A stretch of 64,000 bases of DNA from Siphonodentalium dalli. Lineage: Eukaryota; Mollusca; Scaphopoda; Gadilida; Siphonodentaliidae. Location: contig CP136063.1 of the NCBI GenBank assembly GCA_032622095.1, forward strand, positions 114,906,723 through 114,970,722, given 5' to 3'. Shown here in pieces: positions 1 through 44,199 of the stretch. Both the position numbers and the translations under genes were made by a program. Each line of letters starts with the position of its first letter. The first letter of the stretch is position 1. Under the pieces are notes generated by a model. The model had not been told where the DNA came from. It did no database searches and worked only from the letters and a program-made list of their open reading frames with translations.

Positions 1-760
1 GTTCAAATCTCTAAAATATGTTTCTAGTGTATCAAGTTGTATGGAACTAGTCATATTTTTGTCACGTTTGTTTAGGTTTGACAAAAATTTCTTTGTGTTT
101 TGCTTTTTCAACTCTGACATTTCGCGACCCATGTATTCTCTGTGCAGTTCCATAGCCCCATTCATTTCGCGTTTATATTGCCTGGACATTTCCCTCATAT
201 ACTGCCTTGAAAACTCACTGGGGTGTTGCTTAGTTTGTCTCTCTGCTTTGCGATATGTTTTTCGGGCTTTCCAACAAGCTGCGTTAAACCACGGTTTCGG
301 TATTTCGTTTATGTCTTTGCTTTCTCTGTTTCTTACTATAAGTTCCAAAAGTTTCAGATGCAGCGTTGTTAAGTATGTTGGATATCTTTCCCACTACTTC
401 GTTAATTTCCACTTTAGTAACATCAGGAGTTTGGTAGTCATTTAGCATGTGCTTTAGTTCGGCAATCTCAATTGGGTCTAGGTTCCATATAAATTCGGTT
501 GTTCTAGTCGGGTCCCACTTACGTGTTAATATTTCCGAGTTGAGTTTATCGGTACGAATTTCACTTTCATTATCCAAACCAATCGCTAATTCAGTTGTGA
601 TGGCTTTATGAACATCTGAGAATAATTTATTTAGTTCACACATCTTAAAACTGGTGACCATGGTCAGAGCTGGAAACGAGCAGATCATATAGTCAACAAC
701 TGAGGCATCGCGACAAGTTAATGATCCATCTGAACTTTCCACCTCCTTAAAGAAGGCAAG
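1..760 (-). mobile_element. 5'-truncated non-LTR (LINE) retrotransposon fragment
   Basis: Read on the minus strand, 742 down to 284 encodes 152 residues opening with the end of an APE-type endonuclease (GSLTCRDASVVDYM; compare the usual S-x-x-DYV/I ending) followed by the linker that precedes the reverse transcriptase. Near 300 the frame breaks. A second minus-strand frame then carries the typical PWFNAACWKARK motif and a Lys/Arg-rich stretch, and runs off the left edge. The two parts are out of register, so the copy is frameshifted and dead. No reverse transcriptase motifs lie inside the window; they would be to the left of position 1. Assignment to a LINE is firm, the clade is not. Confidence 0.8.
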
Positions 761-782
761 AAACTAATTGATAAGCAAAAAT

Positions 783-852
783 AGCTTTTGAGTTAATAAA
801 TGTGTTTGTAAATAGCTTTTGAGTTAATTCATCTGTGTGTGTTTGTAAATTG
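783..852. repeat. short tandem repeat, two units of about 35 bp
   Basis: The phrase AATAGCTTTTGAGTTAAT occurs twice, each time followed by a TGTGTTTGTAAAT stretch. It sits between the LINE fragment and the palindromic element that follows. Confidence 0.6.
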
Positions 853-865
853 TTAGCGGGAGATT

Positions 866-1085
866 GTACCCTAAATCCAGACATTTATGGGACCATCTCT
901 TTTTATACTCAACATAATATATGCAACAAATGAATGAATTTGGGCCATGGAACATTCGTTTTCACATTGATCATAGAGCACATGAGTGTATTTTGCACTA
1001 ATCTATGGCTCAATTTCTTTCATTTGTTTCATATATTCTGTGAGTATAAAAGGAGATTGTCCCATAAATGGCCGGATTTAGTGTA
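866..1085. mobile_element. palindromic (fold-back) MITE
   Basis: The left arm (CCTAAATCCAGACATTTATG, continuing through ATCTCTTTTTATACTCA and GCAACAAATGAATGAA) is matched by the reverse complement of 1000-1085 with few mismatches. This gives arms of about 75 bp round a central spacer of about 60 bp. There is no open frame, so it is a non-autonomous hairpin-type element. The target duplication is not clear. Confidence 0.65.
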
Positions 1086-1892
1086 AAGTACCCCTATAAT
1101 CACATTTATTCAATTTATGGAATAAATTCTCCAATTCGGTTGTAAAAATGTACACAATTTGTCTAATTGCCAAATCTTCCTTTGTAGGGATCTTCATACA
1201 CATATACAAGCCAGCCCTGTTAATTATTATCAGCTATCGGCTGAGCCCATGCAGGCAAAAAGAAAATTTGTCAGCTATTTTTTGGCTGAGGAAAATCTCA
1301 GAACCTGACAATATTTTGTTGAAAATTGAAACAAATTTAATTGCTGCAGACATTGTCTTAGTGTCGCACTGTGGAAGTCTGTAGACAGCAAAAATTCATT
1401 GTTCAATGCCAAGGACTGCTGAGATAACATTGATTACACCTGTATCTTGATAATCAGCAATTTTATTAAAGCCAGACCCAACCATGGTCTGCCATGGATG
1501 ATAATAGATCAAGTTCTAATTGTGAACTAAATTATACTTGTATGTGTATAGCATGCAACTACATGTACAAGTATGTGAATCCTAGGCTTTTTAGCCAAGG
1601 AAATATTTCTGACCTAGGAAATCTTTTAGCATAGGTAAATTTTTCTAACTAACAGGGCTGACAGCAAACAGATAAAATCAACTCTAATGATTCATTTGTA
1701 GGAAGTCATTGGCGAGTATTCGGTTATCAAGGGTTAATGATCTATTAATCAAACAAATGGTTTTATTTTTAGGTGATTCTTAAAATTGAATACAGAGTAT
1801 ATATGGTACATGTAGTGAAGTTCATACTGTAACTATTGCATATTCATTGTCTAACAATCAATCAAAAAGGCTCTTTTCTCTTTTTTTAACAG
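1086..1892. other. upstream flank or intron of TRIM23, no exon seen
   Basis: I looked here for the missing first coding exon of TRIM23 (an ATG, about 25-30 codons, then a GT donor in phase 0). None of the ATGs gives a plausible short exon: frames close quickly or lack a donor. The stretch is AT-rich and shows no recognisable repeat. Position 1893 is preceded by a good polypyrimidine tract and AG, so this is most likely the 3' end of intron 1. Confidence 0.5.
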
Positions 1893-34588
<32,696 letters not shown>

Positions 34589-34598
34589 CTCTATTAAC

Positions 34599-34727
34599 CT
34601 TTGTTGTAAACAGAACTAGTACATCCAAGGCTGTGATGCTATGAACGGTTGCCACCTTGGTGACGCCATAGAGTGGCTATCGAAGCATGCATGGTAGTTG
34701 CAGGTGTGCTCAAGCTGGAATGACTAT
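34599..34727 (+). pseudogene. decayed tandem copy of the TRIM23 terminal exon
   Basis: Starts 133 bp after the matching point in the real exon. CTTTGTTGTAA, then CATCCAAGGCTGTGATGCTA, then CATAGAGTGGCTATCGAAGC correspond step by step. The frame contains TAG where the exon has a sense codon (near RSWHIQ) and small indels later, so it cannot encode the helix. It lies in what should be the 3' UTR. Confidence 0.9.
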
Positions 34728-34730
34728 TAA

Positions 34731-34967
34731 CTCTTTCCTATCTAAATGGATTCTTCCTTTAGTTTGGAATAATCTAGTAATCATCTGGAGAGGTGTTCAG
34801 CAAATATAAGCAGACAACACATAGACAAACATATTTACAAAGGATTGTAAATATTGACTGAAGGATTCCTATTCATTGGTGGGAATTTTTCAGACAATAC
34901 ATTCAACAAAAGGCATTGTCATTTGCTGAGGGAACTACTTGTCAATGAGTGTTTAGTAAAGAAAGGG
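34731..34967. mobile_element. TTAA-type MITE, family B copy 2
   Basis: Left TTAA-CTCTTTCCTATCTAAAT, right GTTTAGTAAAGAAAGGG-TCAA. Shares GCAGACAACACA and CTACTTGTCAATGAGTGTTT with copies at 14641 and 42225. It is inserted just after the decayed exon copy. Confidence 0.72.
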
Positions 34968-35584
34968 TCAACCTTTGTTGTAAGGTCGTGCAAAGTCAAT
35001 TTCCCAGGCCAAAAAAGTTTGAAAGGCATGCGAGCGCTCAGTTTTTAATTTAATATTTTATTTCTGGGGTACACGCCAACGAAGCATTCCACACCTGGAT
35101 CGGCTAGCCTTGGATTTATTATCAGTTGGCGGTGGCCATTATTACCCGAACAAATGACCACAAAAGTTAGTTGAAAGTCTCCATATGATTTATATCATCC
35201 AATAAATAGAGAGGACAACACAAATGTGTGAACTGGTTCCATTAATGTTGTGGACATAATCAGTTTGTATTGTTTAATGACAATACAACATTCTTTATTT
35301 AATTTTGCAAAAATAAACGAATGGGTATGCAATAAAGCATCATTTTTTACTGAGTTTGCAGACTCTATTCATCATGACGATTGTGTATTTAATCTGAAAT
35401 TTGAATCTGGATACAGTTATGTTCAACCTCAGTTCAGAGCAGTTTGTGTTAACGTACTGCAAGTATTTCATTTCGATTATAAATTTTTCCCCGATAAATA
35501 TACCTTGAATAAAAAAGTTTCACACATGCGATTTCATGACTATGCGCACGGGCTGGAGAAATAGGAAATTGATGTTATGTGGAC

Positions 35585-35668
35585 TAATCAGAACTAGCAC
35601 ATCCAGGGATGTGATGCTACGAGCGGTTACGGTCTGGGTGGCTTTCAAAGCAGATGGTTTTTATGATG
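35585..35668 (+). pseudogene. second decayed copy of the TRIM23 terminal exon
   Basis: AATCAGAACTAGCACATCCA then GGGATGTGATGCTACGAGCG then GTTACGGTCTGGGTG matches the middle of the real exon (AACCGGAGTTGGCACATCCA etc.). It then jumps to CAAAGCAGATGG. It lacks both ends of the exon and the stop. Confidence 0.82.
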
Positions 35669-36377
35669 GACTTAATTTGTATAGCAGACCAGTAGAAAGA
35701 AATATATATATCCACCTCCCAAGGCGATACATATATCTGTTTTTACTGTGATCCCAAGATCGAAATAAAATCATATTTAAATGTTTTAAAACTGTCGCAT
35801 GGATTTACAATAGGGGTTCCCCCAACTCAATCAGAATATTTTTGAGTTTGAACTGTAGAAATTAAATATATATTATGTAAACTCAGATTATCTGGCTTCC
35901 ACAAGAAAACTTTGTTATACAATCTGGTGTGCAATAAATACAAAGAAAATGTCACATTGTCCTAATTTACTTGAGCCTTCAATCCGAATCACATCTGCTG
36001 TTCAGCCACCAACAATTTGTTTAATATAGAGAATGGAATGAGATGTATATGTATGCTGGACATGTTAATGATATTTATTTTTTTGTTATTAAGGTGCTCA
36101 TAGTTTTAATATTTAGGCCATGCAAAGTCAATTTTCCATTTCTTGGGGCCAAACATTCTGAAAAGCATGCATGTGCAGTTCTTGATTGTATTTATTTCTG
36201 AGGCACACACCAATGAAGCATTCCACCTCAGCATCGATTAGCTCTGTGTTTAATTTTAGTTGCCCGTGGCCATTATTACCCGAACAGATGTCCATAAAAG
36301 TTAGTTGATAGATCCCATGTGATTTATTTCTTCAAAAATCACTCAATAAAGTATCAATGACACATTTTTATATCATT

Positions 36378-36560
36378 CACGTATTATGTTATTGGTTCGT
36401 CTATCCATTTGCTTTTTTCGTTTCTGGATGATAACTTTAATAAGCCCAAACTGAATGGAATGAAATTTGGTATTTTAGTTTACTAGCCCAAAATACAGGT
36501 CAATTTCAAATTTGGGTTCCTTCCGCCAATTTTCACCAGAGTTATGGCCCTTTGTCGAAA
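36378..36560. repeat. dispersed repeat, copy of the 32031-32330 family
   Basis: GATAACTTTAATAAGCCCAA, GGAATGAAATTTGGTATTTT, TTTACTAGCCCAAAATACAG and GAGTTATGGCCCTTTG in the same order as in the last TRIM23 intron. Confidence 0.65.
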
Positions 36561-37067
36561 TTACCACGTGGATATTTTGTTTCACCCTGGAGTTGCTCTT
36601 GTTCATCTGTGTTTTCAGATGCAATCCATGTTTGAAAATAGTTACCAATTGCAGTAATGAATCGGAAATTTGGAACTGGAAATGGGTATGTTTGATCTCA
36701 GTTCCATGCACGTTTGTATAAAAATGTGCCTTAATTGTTTTCTACTGATTAAAAATTTCCTCTGACAGATCAAACACAATCAAAAGTTTGCATGCGTGGG
36801 GGTTTGGCACCATGCGCACAGGCCTGAGAAACGGGAATTTGTCTTTGCGTGGCCTTAGGGCTAATTGTTAAATGATTTCTTGGTGAAAGATGATTGTTTG
36901 TGAGAAAAATGATAGATTGCTTGTTATTAAAGGTTCATTAGTCTGATCAAATTACTGCCGTGTCGGTCAATCCACCCAGGAACAGTTATTTTCTTGATTG
37001 AATACCTTGTGTACAAGGTTTCCAGGTCACAAGTCTACTATTGACTATATTGAGGGACTGACATTAA

Positions 37068-37383
37068 AGATGGTCTATCTTTTCCGGGCCAAAATTACAA
37101 CATAAATTTTATAAATCCCAATTACAAGACTACACATAGCTATTGAATAAAATACATATTAAACTGAAGTGGATTATTTTGATAATAATTTGCTGTAAAT
37201 CTCTTAACAGATCTGCAATTTTCCTTGATTGAGGGTGCGGACAAGAGAGAGTGCTCTCTCTTGGTACACTTCAAATGTTCTCGTGTTAATTGACAGGCTT
37301 TTCGGGATAGGTGTCCTCGATTCATATATATTATATTATCCCCTGAATCTGTATAAAACTTGCTGGGAACAGATAGACCATCT
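37068..37383. mobile_element. TTAA-flanked inverted-repeat element, 316 bp
   Basis: TTAA-AGATGGTCTATCT on the left and AGATAGACCATCT-TTAA on the right (TTAA at 37064-37067 and 37384-37387). Non-coding. TTAA targets are used by piggyBac and Kolobok transposases. A related end is seen at 24278-24295. Confidence 0.8.
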
Positions 37384-37545
37384 TTAAATATCTTAAGTAA
37401 CCGATATACCTTATTTGGAATCTGTGCGAGAATTAACATGAAAATCAATTATGGAGGAAGTACAGGAAATGGTTCGGGTAATTGGAGAATAAGTTAGAAT
37501 CAAAATATGAATAAGATACTGATTCTCATGGTACTTCAACATTAA

Positions 37546-38015
37546 AGGTACTCAACCCGTAAAGAGGGTCCCCATCTCAACAGATTCCAACAACAACAAT
37601 CCGATCAGAGGGTCCTATATTACTATTGCTTTGGCTTTGGGGGTAAAAAATATTTGATTCGAGTCGAGGAACCCATCAAACAAAGCTCAGAGTTATTTGA
37701 TATTGATTTTTGAAATTTTTTATTATTCTCGAGATAAGTACTAATAACTGCCGTAATCTGCTCTGGATGTGTACTCAAAATCTATTCAAACAGACAAGGA
37801 TGGATAACTCTAAAATCAAGTGGTAATTTTAACTCAATTTTGACTGAGTTCTGGGCCAGATAGTATTCCCGATAATGAAAAATAATAGATTTCTAAAATC
37901 GATATCTAACAAATCTGAGCTTTGATGGGTGACTTCCTCGACTCGAATCAAATATTTTTGACCCCCGAAGCCATTGAAATAGTAATTGAGAGGAGTTTTA
38001 TCGGGTTGAGTACCT
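37546..38015. mobile_element. TTAA-flanked palindromic element, 470 bp
   Basis: TTAA-AGGTACTCAACCCG and its inverse with TTAA at 37542-37545 and 38016-38019. Long internal arms (GGGGGTAAAAAATATTTGAT, GATTCGAGTCGAGGA and inverse) make it fold-back. A related element is at 48447-48875. Confidence 0.85.
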
Positions 38016-38163
38016 TTAACCCTTTACCCAACAAACCGGCCAAAACCGGCCAAATAAAGCTTCAACAGCCTAAAATATCTTCGGTCTGTCTCAATAGAAC
38101 CATACAAATATGGATATCATTGGAACCGGCTACTTGACCACATTGTGATAGTTACAGTTATGC

Positions 38164-38228
38164 CCTGTGCATTCTCTTATATATGCGAGTCGACCATAGG
38201 TCGCCTCGCATATATAAGAGAATGCATT
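38164..38228. repeat. 26 bp perfect-stem hairpin
   Basis: GTGCATTCTCTTATATATGC then a short loop of CGACC type then its inverse ending at AATGCA. Similar hairpins lie at 39180-39252 and, decayed, at 40160-40290. Confidence 0.75.
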
Positions 38229-38229
38229 G

Positions 38230-39470
38230 GCCTAAAAAAAATCTTTTTTTAACACTTTTTACCATTTTTTCTTACATTCTTACATTAAATGTCACAAACC
38301 GTTTATGTAAATAATAAAAAATGCATGTCATTGTCCAGATTATACAAACACCACACATTTTCATAGTATTTGGCCAGGAAACCTTCCAGCAATATTGAAC
38401 TGAGATCAACCCATATAAAATTGCCTCCCATTGTGTAAGGCATGCCTTCTTGATTGTCTACAGTGTGTTGACAAATGCTCAGGGAGCAGTGAGAGACAAT
38501 TAATTTTCTCCAAATTAGCCATTAGCCATTAGCCATGGCCTTTGTCTCAGCGTTAGAGGTGTTTGGGGTAATTAAATGCTGGACACTAACAACGATATTG
38601 TACATATCATTATCCACAACGGCAGCTACGATGTACCTACTATTTACATAAAGTGAAACAGACTATATGGTATGAATTCACCTCACATATTAAATAAATC
38701 AGTCAAGGTGAGTTAGTATCATGTTGAGCCAGTGCCATCAACTCACTCTTCCATCCTGTGGATAAGTCCAACAAAAGCAGTGACCTACCTACTTAATGGT
38801 GGTTCGAAAACAGACATGTGATTTTGAGATTTTCACTAAACCACTTCAAGAACACATGGTTGATAACGAAAAAGGACGCAGATGTAGATTGAATCATTTT
38901 ATTTCATGCCAGCAAATTAGATAGTGTTTACACATCTGCTATAACGATGATATATATTGTAACATGCCAGCTTCACATCAACAAGGTTTCATATAACTTG
39001 GACATCATATTGGCCATATCCTGATTATCTGTTTTGTCGATTCTTCTTGACAAGAACTAGGAAAATATAGTTGGAGAGGTGATTGCACTTGATGTTCAGT
39101 ATAGAATATGCAGCTAGTGCGGTCTCTTAACCCTTTCATGATGGGAGCTGCGCTGGTGCATCATTTAAAGATCCTGGGCCAGTGCATTCTCTTATATATA
39201 CGAGTCTCCTGTAGGGAGCCTTGTATAAATATATAAGAGAATGCCCTGGCTTACAAGGTCAAGGTAATTATTGCAGTGATGACAGGTGATGATAGTAATA
39301 ATTTATGAATATTATCAATGAGGACGCCGATAAAACATCGGTAACTGATGTACATGCTCTATTTATTTCACATCCGCATGAACACATGATTGTGTATATT
39401 TATATATGTTGACCCGTATAGCATCAGTTTGAATGATCAGGTTAGCATATAATGAATGGTGTATGTCTGC
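38230..39470. other. intergenic, mostly unremarkable
   Basis: AT-rich. The only structure seen is a left half of a TTAA-CCCTTTCATG element at 39127 with its internal hairpin (39180-39252). Confidence 0.5.
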
Positions 39471-39645
39471 CGTGAGCGTGGGTGTGTGTGTATGTATGTG
39501 TGTGATATATGTGTATATATGTATATGCATGCACGTGCATACGTGTGTGATGTGTATCTATGCATATATGTATAAGGGTGTGTATGTATATGTGTAATTG
39601 TATGTATGTTCATATGTATGTATGTATGTGACTGCATGTGGACGT
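39470..39645 (+). repeat. TG/TA-rich microsatellite
   Basis: Irregular GTGTATGTATGTG text with alternating purine-pyrimidine character, likely Z-DNA prone. The His/Thr-rich minus-strand frame over it is an artefact. Confidence 0.85.
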
Positions 39646-39649
39646 TTAG

Positions 39650-40100
39650 TCTGCGAGACTACATAGGTGTTATGTTTGTGTTGGGTCCATTTGTTAAAAA
39701 GTTTATGTACTTTTCATGTCAATTCTCTTTTGTCAAACAATGTATGTGTATATATACATGTAACCTGTAATTATGTTATTACTGCTCTCCGATATTGGAG
39801 GAAATAAAGGTATATATATATATAAATGGAACTCAGAAATTAGTGCCTCGGAATGATTATATATCGACGTTTGAGATAGTGATGTTCCAGGACTGTAGGA
39901 TAATAGCCCTTGCATGGAGACTGTTTTATGCTTTTCTTGACATTTCCGTTATATTTTCCCACTGAAAAATGGGCATATAACATCGATGGCCCAGCACAAG
40001 ACGTCATTCAGCTGTGAGGAGAGTTAAACTGTTCATGTCGGTGAGGGGGATTTGTGCATCTACTCGTGTGGTTCAGCTGAAACCCACCAAGTGGACATAA
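39650..40100. other. possible 3' end of a retroelement, otherwise empty
   Basis: CTCTCCGATATTGGAGGAAA-TAAAG followed by (TA)n at 39785-39825 looks like a LINE 3' hairpin and tail. There is no coding sequence. Confidence 0.3.
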
Positions 40101-40109
40101 ACAGTTTAA

Positions 40110-40318
40110 CCCTTTCATGGCAGGAGCTGCGCTGGTGTAGCATTAAATATCCTGTGCCAGTGCATTATCTGATATATACAAGTCTCCCATGTGGCGCCTC
40201 ACATGCACTGGCTTAGAAGGGCACGGAAAATATTGTTAGGCCAATATATTCTCTTATATGCGAGGCTCCCTATGGGAGAATTTTCACATAATTTCAGGAA
40301 GCTCCAGTCATGAAAGGG
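40110..40318. mobile_element. TTAA-type MITE with CCCTTTCATG ends
   Basis: TTAA-CCCTTTCATGGCAGGAGCT on the left and AGCTCCAGTCATGAAAGGG-TTGA on the right. Internal decayed hairpins with GTGCATT and TATATAC. Confidence 0.7.
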
Positions 40319-40528
40319 TTGAGCGATAGCATTAGCTACATATGTTATTTGTACATCACACAAACTTGCCCCTTCCAAAGTTTTCACTGTGAAGTGAAGA
40401 AGAAAAAGAAATAGCTCATTGCTACTTTAATATTTGTAATTGCCCATGTTGTAATGATTTATGAATGTTTAAAATTGAAAAAATGTCCCGAATCACAATG
40501 ACATCATATCGGCGGTTGACATTATACA

Positions 40529-40668
40529 GTTGCCCGATGTCGAGTGAGACATTGAGATTTGTCACCTGCTCAAGAACGGAATGTCTCCCGAGGAGCACAG
40601 CTCCGAGGGAGACATTCCGTTCTCGAGCGGGTGACAAATCTCGATGTCTCCCGAGAAGAAGGGCAACA
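40529..40668. repeat. palindromic element, arms about 65 bp
   Basis: GTTGCCC, GAGATTTGTCACC and GAACGGAATGTCTCCCGAGG on the left reappear inverted on the right round the loop ACAGCT. Related words (GGGCGACAAATC, ATGTCTCCCG) occur again at 41500-41560. Such a transcript would form a long hairpin. Confidence 0.85.
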
Positions 40669-40669
40669 A

Positions 40670-42220
40670 CTGTTTTGTTATCCGATTATACCACAGAAAA
40701 AAATCCTTGCCATGCACACGCACGATGTTGCACTGAGTCACGAGAGCTTTCTTTCCCGATTATGTATATTTTCAGTAACTACTTATCGTTCCGTTCCATA
40801 AACGATAGTCAAGCCGTTAAGCGTTTGATAATCATTTGATGATAATTTTGGTGGTTAAATCGTCAATATCGGTCCATGCAATGTAAACCAATAAGCCATA
40901 AGGTATGTTATCGCCTTCTGCAATGTGGAATATTCAATGTCGCCTTGCGCGCGGAATTTACTCGCGATGTTCATTTCATAACGGTCTTCCCCGAAATCTA
41001 TTGGGAAGTTGTCGATTTCATTAATGTACATTCATATGTGTCAGTGCTTCCAAGTACATGGCGATCCTCACACAAAATACTTATATGATCACATTGCAGA
41101 CATCGCGGAGAGGTCTGATATCATGGATAAGCGTACAGTACCATTCATTCATGATAAACGTATGCATTATGTTGTCTACCAGCAAACATTTATAACCAAC
41201 CAACCTGAAGGGATCCACTCTTTCAATCTTGCACCATAATGTCGACATGAACATATTTAATCACCGAGATGTTTCGATGTAAAAGTACATAAAAACGCTT
41301 GTCCGATAAAAGTATCAACTTAAAAGTTCGAATATTAGTGTTCACTAAATATATGCAAATTAGCAAACACCACAACTGGTGTGTTTTGCGAATCCGTGCG
41401 GTATATAAGATCTATGATTATTAGTACATTATAGTGATGTGAAATAGATGAGTTACTGCAGTGTGTGTTTTGTGATATTCTTGCGTTATAACATCAGGCG
41501 GGCGACAAAAACAATGTCTCCCGGCTCAGCGGGCGACAGTGTGATTTGTCGCCCGGCACGTGGCAGGAAATGGGCCAATCAGAAGGGTGGAAAATAGGGA
41601 GGAGGGTAACAATTTCCCTGGTGACCTGCAAAGTTTGCATTCATAATATTGTCATGAAAGTTCACCTTTATATATCTACGTTGAACTAGCGTTGATGTAA
41701 TAACATAACAATTATTTTAGCAGGCTTCATGGAGGTAGAGCCTGGTGGATAAACAGATTGTTGATCATCACAGGTCTGGTAAATCACACAGTGAAGCTTT
41801 TGGCCGTTCTTGCTACCTTTATAAAGCAAATCTAACTAAATACACACATCCAGATGATTTACTTTATAGAGGACACATGAATGACAGACAGCTTGTGATC
41901 TAATTTTAAAAGAATCAAGTCTCAAAAGGTGTATTTTCTTTATCCCTATCACTCATTCAGGTGTGTATGACTGAAGACACCTCTATATAAATGTGTCAAA
42001 CTAGAGACACCACATACCAAAACAGATATGCGATTCTATTACTTTCCTAACTTCTTATGGATGTAAGAATGACTATACAATATGCACTTTGAATATGCCA
42101 TGTTGTATGAATACAATAAATCTAGTGTTTCAGAAAATAGATCCATCTGCCTGTGTGAAGGAATAAGATTTATCAATGCCCAGTGTGAGCTGATTGATAT
42201 TGCACCCAGTCACGACTTGG
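40670..42220. other. intergenic, no gene or clear element
   Basis: Contains a small GTCTCCCGGC/GCGGGCGACA hairpin fragment at 41500-41560 and otherwise AT-rich unique sequence. Short frames up to 76 codons show no family resemblance. Confidence 0.5.
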
Positions 42221-42224
42221 TTAA

Positions 42225-42416
42225 AACATTCTAAACTATATGGATTCTCCCTGTCAGTTAAAAATTGTACAACGGAACGGTCTCTGATTTGGAGGGACGT
42301 TATTAAAAGAGATAAAAGCAGACAACAGACAAAAAAGTGCAGGAGTCATATTTATTGAGGGAAATGTTTCGAAAATGGGATAACTACTCATCAATGATGC
42401 TTTAGTATAGAAAGGG
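42225..42416. mobile_element. TTAA-flanked MITE, family B copy 3
   Basis: TTAA at 42221-42224 and 42417-42420. Shares AAAGCAGACAACAGACA, CTACTCATCAATGA and TTTAGTATAGAAAGGG with the copies at 14641 and 34731. Confidence 0.78.
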
Positions 42417-42654
42417 TTAAATACCTGTTAAATACTGCTCACTTTCGTCAAGTGTTCATTGAATTTCTATAAACCAGCTCAAATCAGATAAACTTGGGAA
42501 GGAGTATATTTTTTGCTGAGCAATGAATTTAATGATAAAGAAGAAGGAAAGCCATAATTTTGCAGTATTGTAAAGGTCTTGTATTGTGTAGATGAAATTA
42601 TTTTCATTTGAAACATTTAACCAATAAATGTGGGCTGCAGGGTGAGAGGATGGA

Positions 42655-43095
42655 TTCAAATTTGAAATCCAAGATGGCTTCTGACGGCCATGTTTTTTAA
42701 TGAATTTAGGAAAAAATTGATGGCTCCCATCTGGAGGTCACCCCAAAGATCCATATGAAGTTTGGTGATGATTGGATGAGGGATGTGGCCTGTAGGGTGT
42801 GCTGAAGGATTTAGTCATGCAAAGAGTTAAATCCAAGATGGCTGCTGGCAGCAATATTTTTTGTAAAATTTTCGGAAATAATCGATGGCTCCCATCTAGA
42901 GGTCACCCTGAAGACCCATATGAAGTTTGGTGATGATTGGATGAGGGATGTGGTCGATAGGGTGAGCCAAAGGATTAAGTCATGCAAAGAGTATGATCGG
43001 ATGAGGGCTGCAGCCTGTTGGGTGAGCCAAATGAAATTGTTGACACATGGATGGACGACGGATACCAACCCATGACAATAGCTCAGATTTAACAA
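42655..43095. repeat. tandem-monomer element, two-plus units of about 165 bp
   Basis: AAATCCAAGATGGCTTCTGA, GATGGCTCCCATCTGGAGGT and TTTGGTGATGATTGGATGAG recur with a period near 165 bp, then a partial third unit. It ends with GGATGGACGACGGATACC, the kind of terminus seen in other elements here. Confidence 0.75.
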
Positions 43096-43334
43096 AGTAA
43101 GTTGATCTAAAAAGAATCTTAATAAAATTGCACATAACCCTGCAAGAACCAGTGGTAAATTTCTGTTCATGAAATTTAATACATAATATGAATAGAACCT
43201 ATCAGTTGAATAAGATTTGCGAGAGTTCTGATAACAAGTTGTGGAGTAATGAAAGTATTTCGCCAGGTTTTTAATTTCGGTCAGGCAGATCATCTACGAT
43301 AAAAATCGTTTATGGTTTCATTGCCCATATATGG

Positions 43335-43398
43335 TGAGCATTCTGAAAACCTGATTGGAAATCAGTGAGCATTCTGAAAACCGGATTGGAAATCTTTA
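43335..43398. repeat. two-unit short tandem repeat
   Basis: GAGCATTCTGAAAACCTGAT then GAGCATTCTGAAAACCGGAT, each followed by TGGAAATC. Period about 33 bp. Confidence 0.7.
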
Positions 43399-43637
43399 GT
43401 CTGAGAAAGGGGTGACATATTTCAAAGTATGTGGCAAGAGCATATAGAATAGAAGAAACACATGTTCACCTTAATTCATGTGATATCAACTCACAAATCA
43501 CTTCACTGTAGTGATAACATATAGTTATTCTCATAAATTTGTTGATTTGTCTGACAATCGGACAATGGAAACTAAACTAATTATTATTGCATACAAATAT
43601 TGCTATAAATTACAAAGCTTTTATTACGGTGCTTTAA

Positions 43638-44191
43638 AGGGATACTGTACTCAAATGTTGTTGTTGGTTTCTATTGTCTCTGCTTCGAAGAATAAGGTAA
43701 CCAGATTTACATTATTTGAGTCTGTTAAGTACGAAGAAATGTTACGAATGGCAGATTAGCTGGAATGCCAAAAATAGAACAATCATTGTCGAGTGATATT
43801 TGTACAGTTTTCAAGCAAATGTATCAAATAAATGTCATATTATAAGCATACTAGTCCCATATACTCATTAAGTTATTGTATAGTCACTAGTCAATGAGTG
43901 GCTTCAGTTTACACCCCATATCAACATAATTTTTTACACGATCATGTGTGCCACGCATTGCCCTATCCACTTTCCATCAAGTAATTTGATTATGTCTTGT
44001 ACACGGAAATTCGTATTTAATTTATAGTGGGAGCCATAAATTAAATTCATTTCAATTTTTTTAAGATAACATGTTAACCTGAACGTTTATAGAATACATC
44101 TTTGACTCAAATTACTTATTTTTCTATATATTACCAATATTATATCGTTGTTATTACCGGGAATTTATTGAAAACGGCGTACAGTACCCCT
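43638..44191. mobile_element. TTAA-flanked element, 554 bp
   Basis: TTAA-AGGGATACTGTAC on the left and GTACAGTACCCCT-TTAA on the right (TTAA at 43634-43637 and 44192-44195). Non-coding, Kolobok/piggyBac-like target choice. Confidence 0.8.
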
Positions 44192-44199
44192 TTAAAATG

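Larger units (their letters stand above)
34975..36855 (+). repeat. duplicated 3'-flank blocks downstream of TRIM23
   Basis: 34975-35215 and 36112-36335 are diverged copies; shared text includes GCATTCCACAC/CTC, GTGGCCATTATTACCCGAAC and AAAAGTTAGTTGA. 35524-35580 and 36790-36850 also match (CATGCG, TATGCGCACGGGCTGGAGAA / CATGCGCACAGGCCTGAGAA). This points to duplication of a segment of at least 600 bp in the gene's 3' region. Confidence 0.7.

Noticed and set aside
39437-39637. His/Thr/Tyr-rich 66-codon frame
   Set aside because: Product of the TG/TA microsatellite read on the minus strand.
42811-43293. 160-codon minus-strand frame
   Set aside because: More than half of it overlaps the 165 bp tandem repeat, and the rest shows no similarity I can name.
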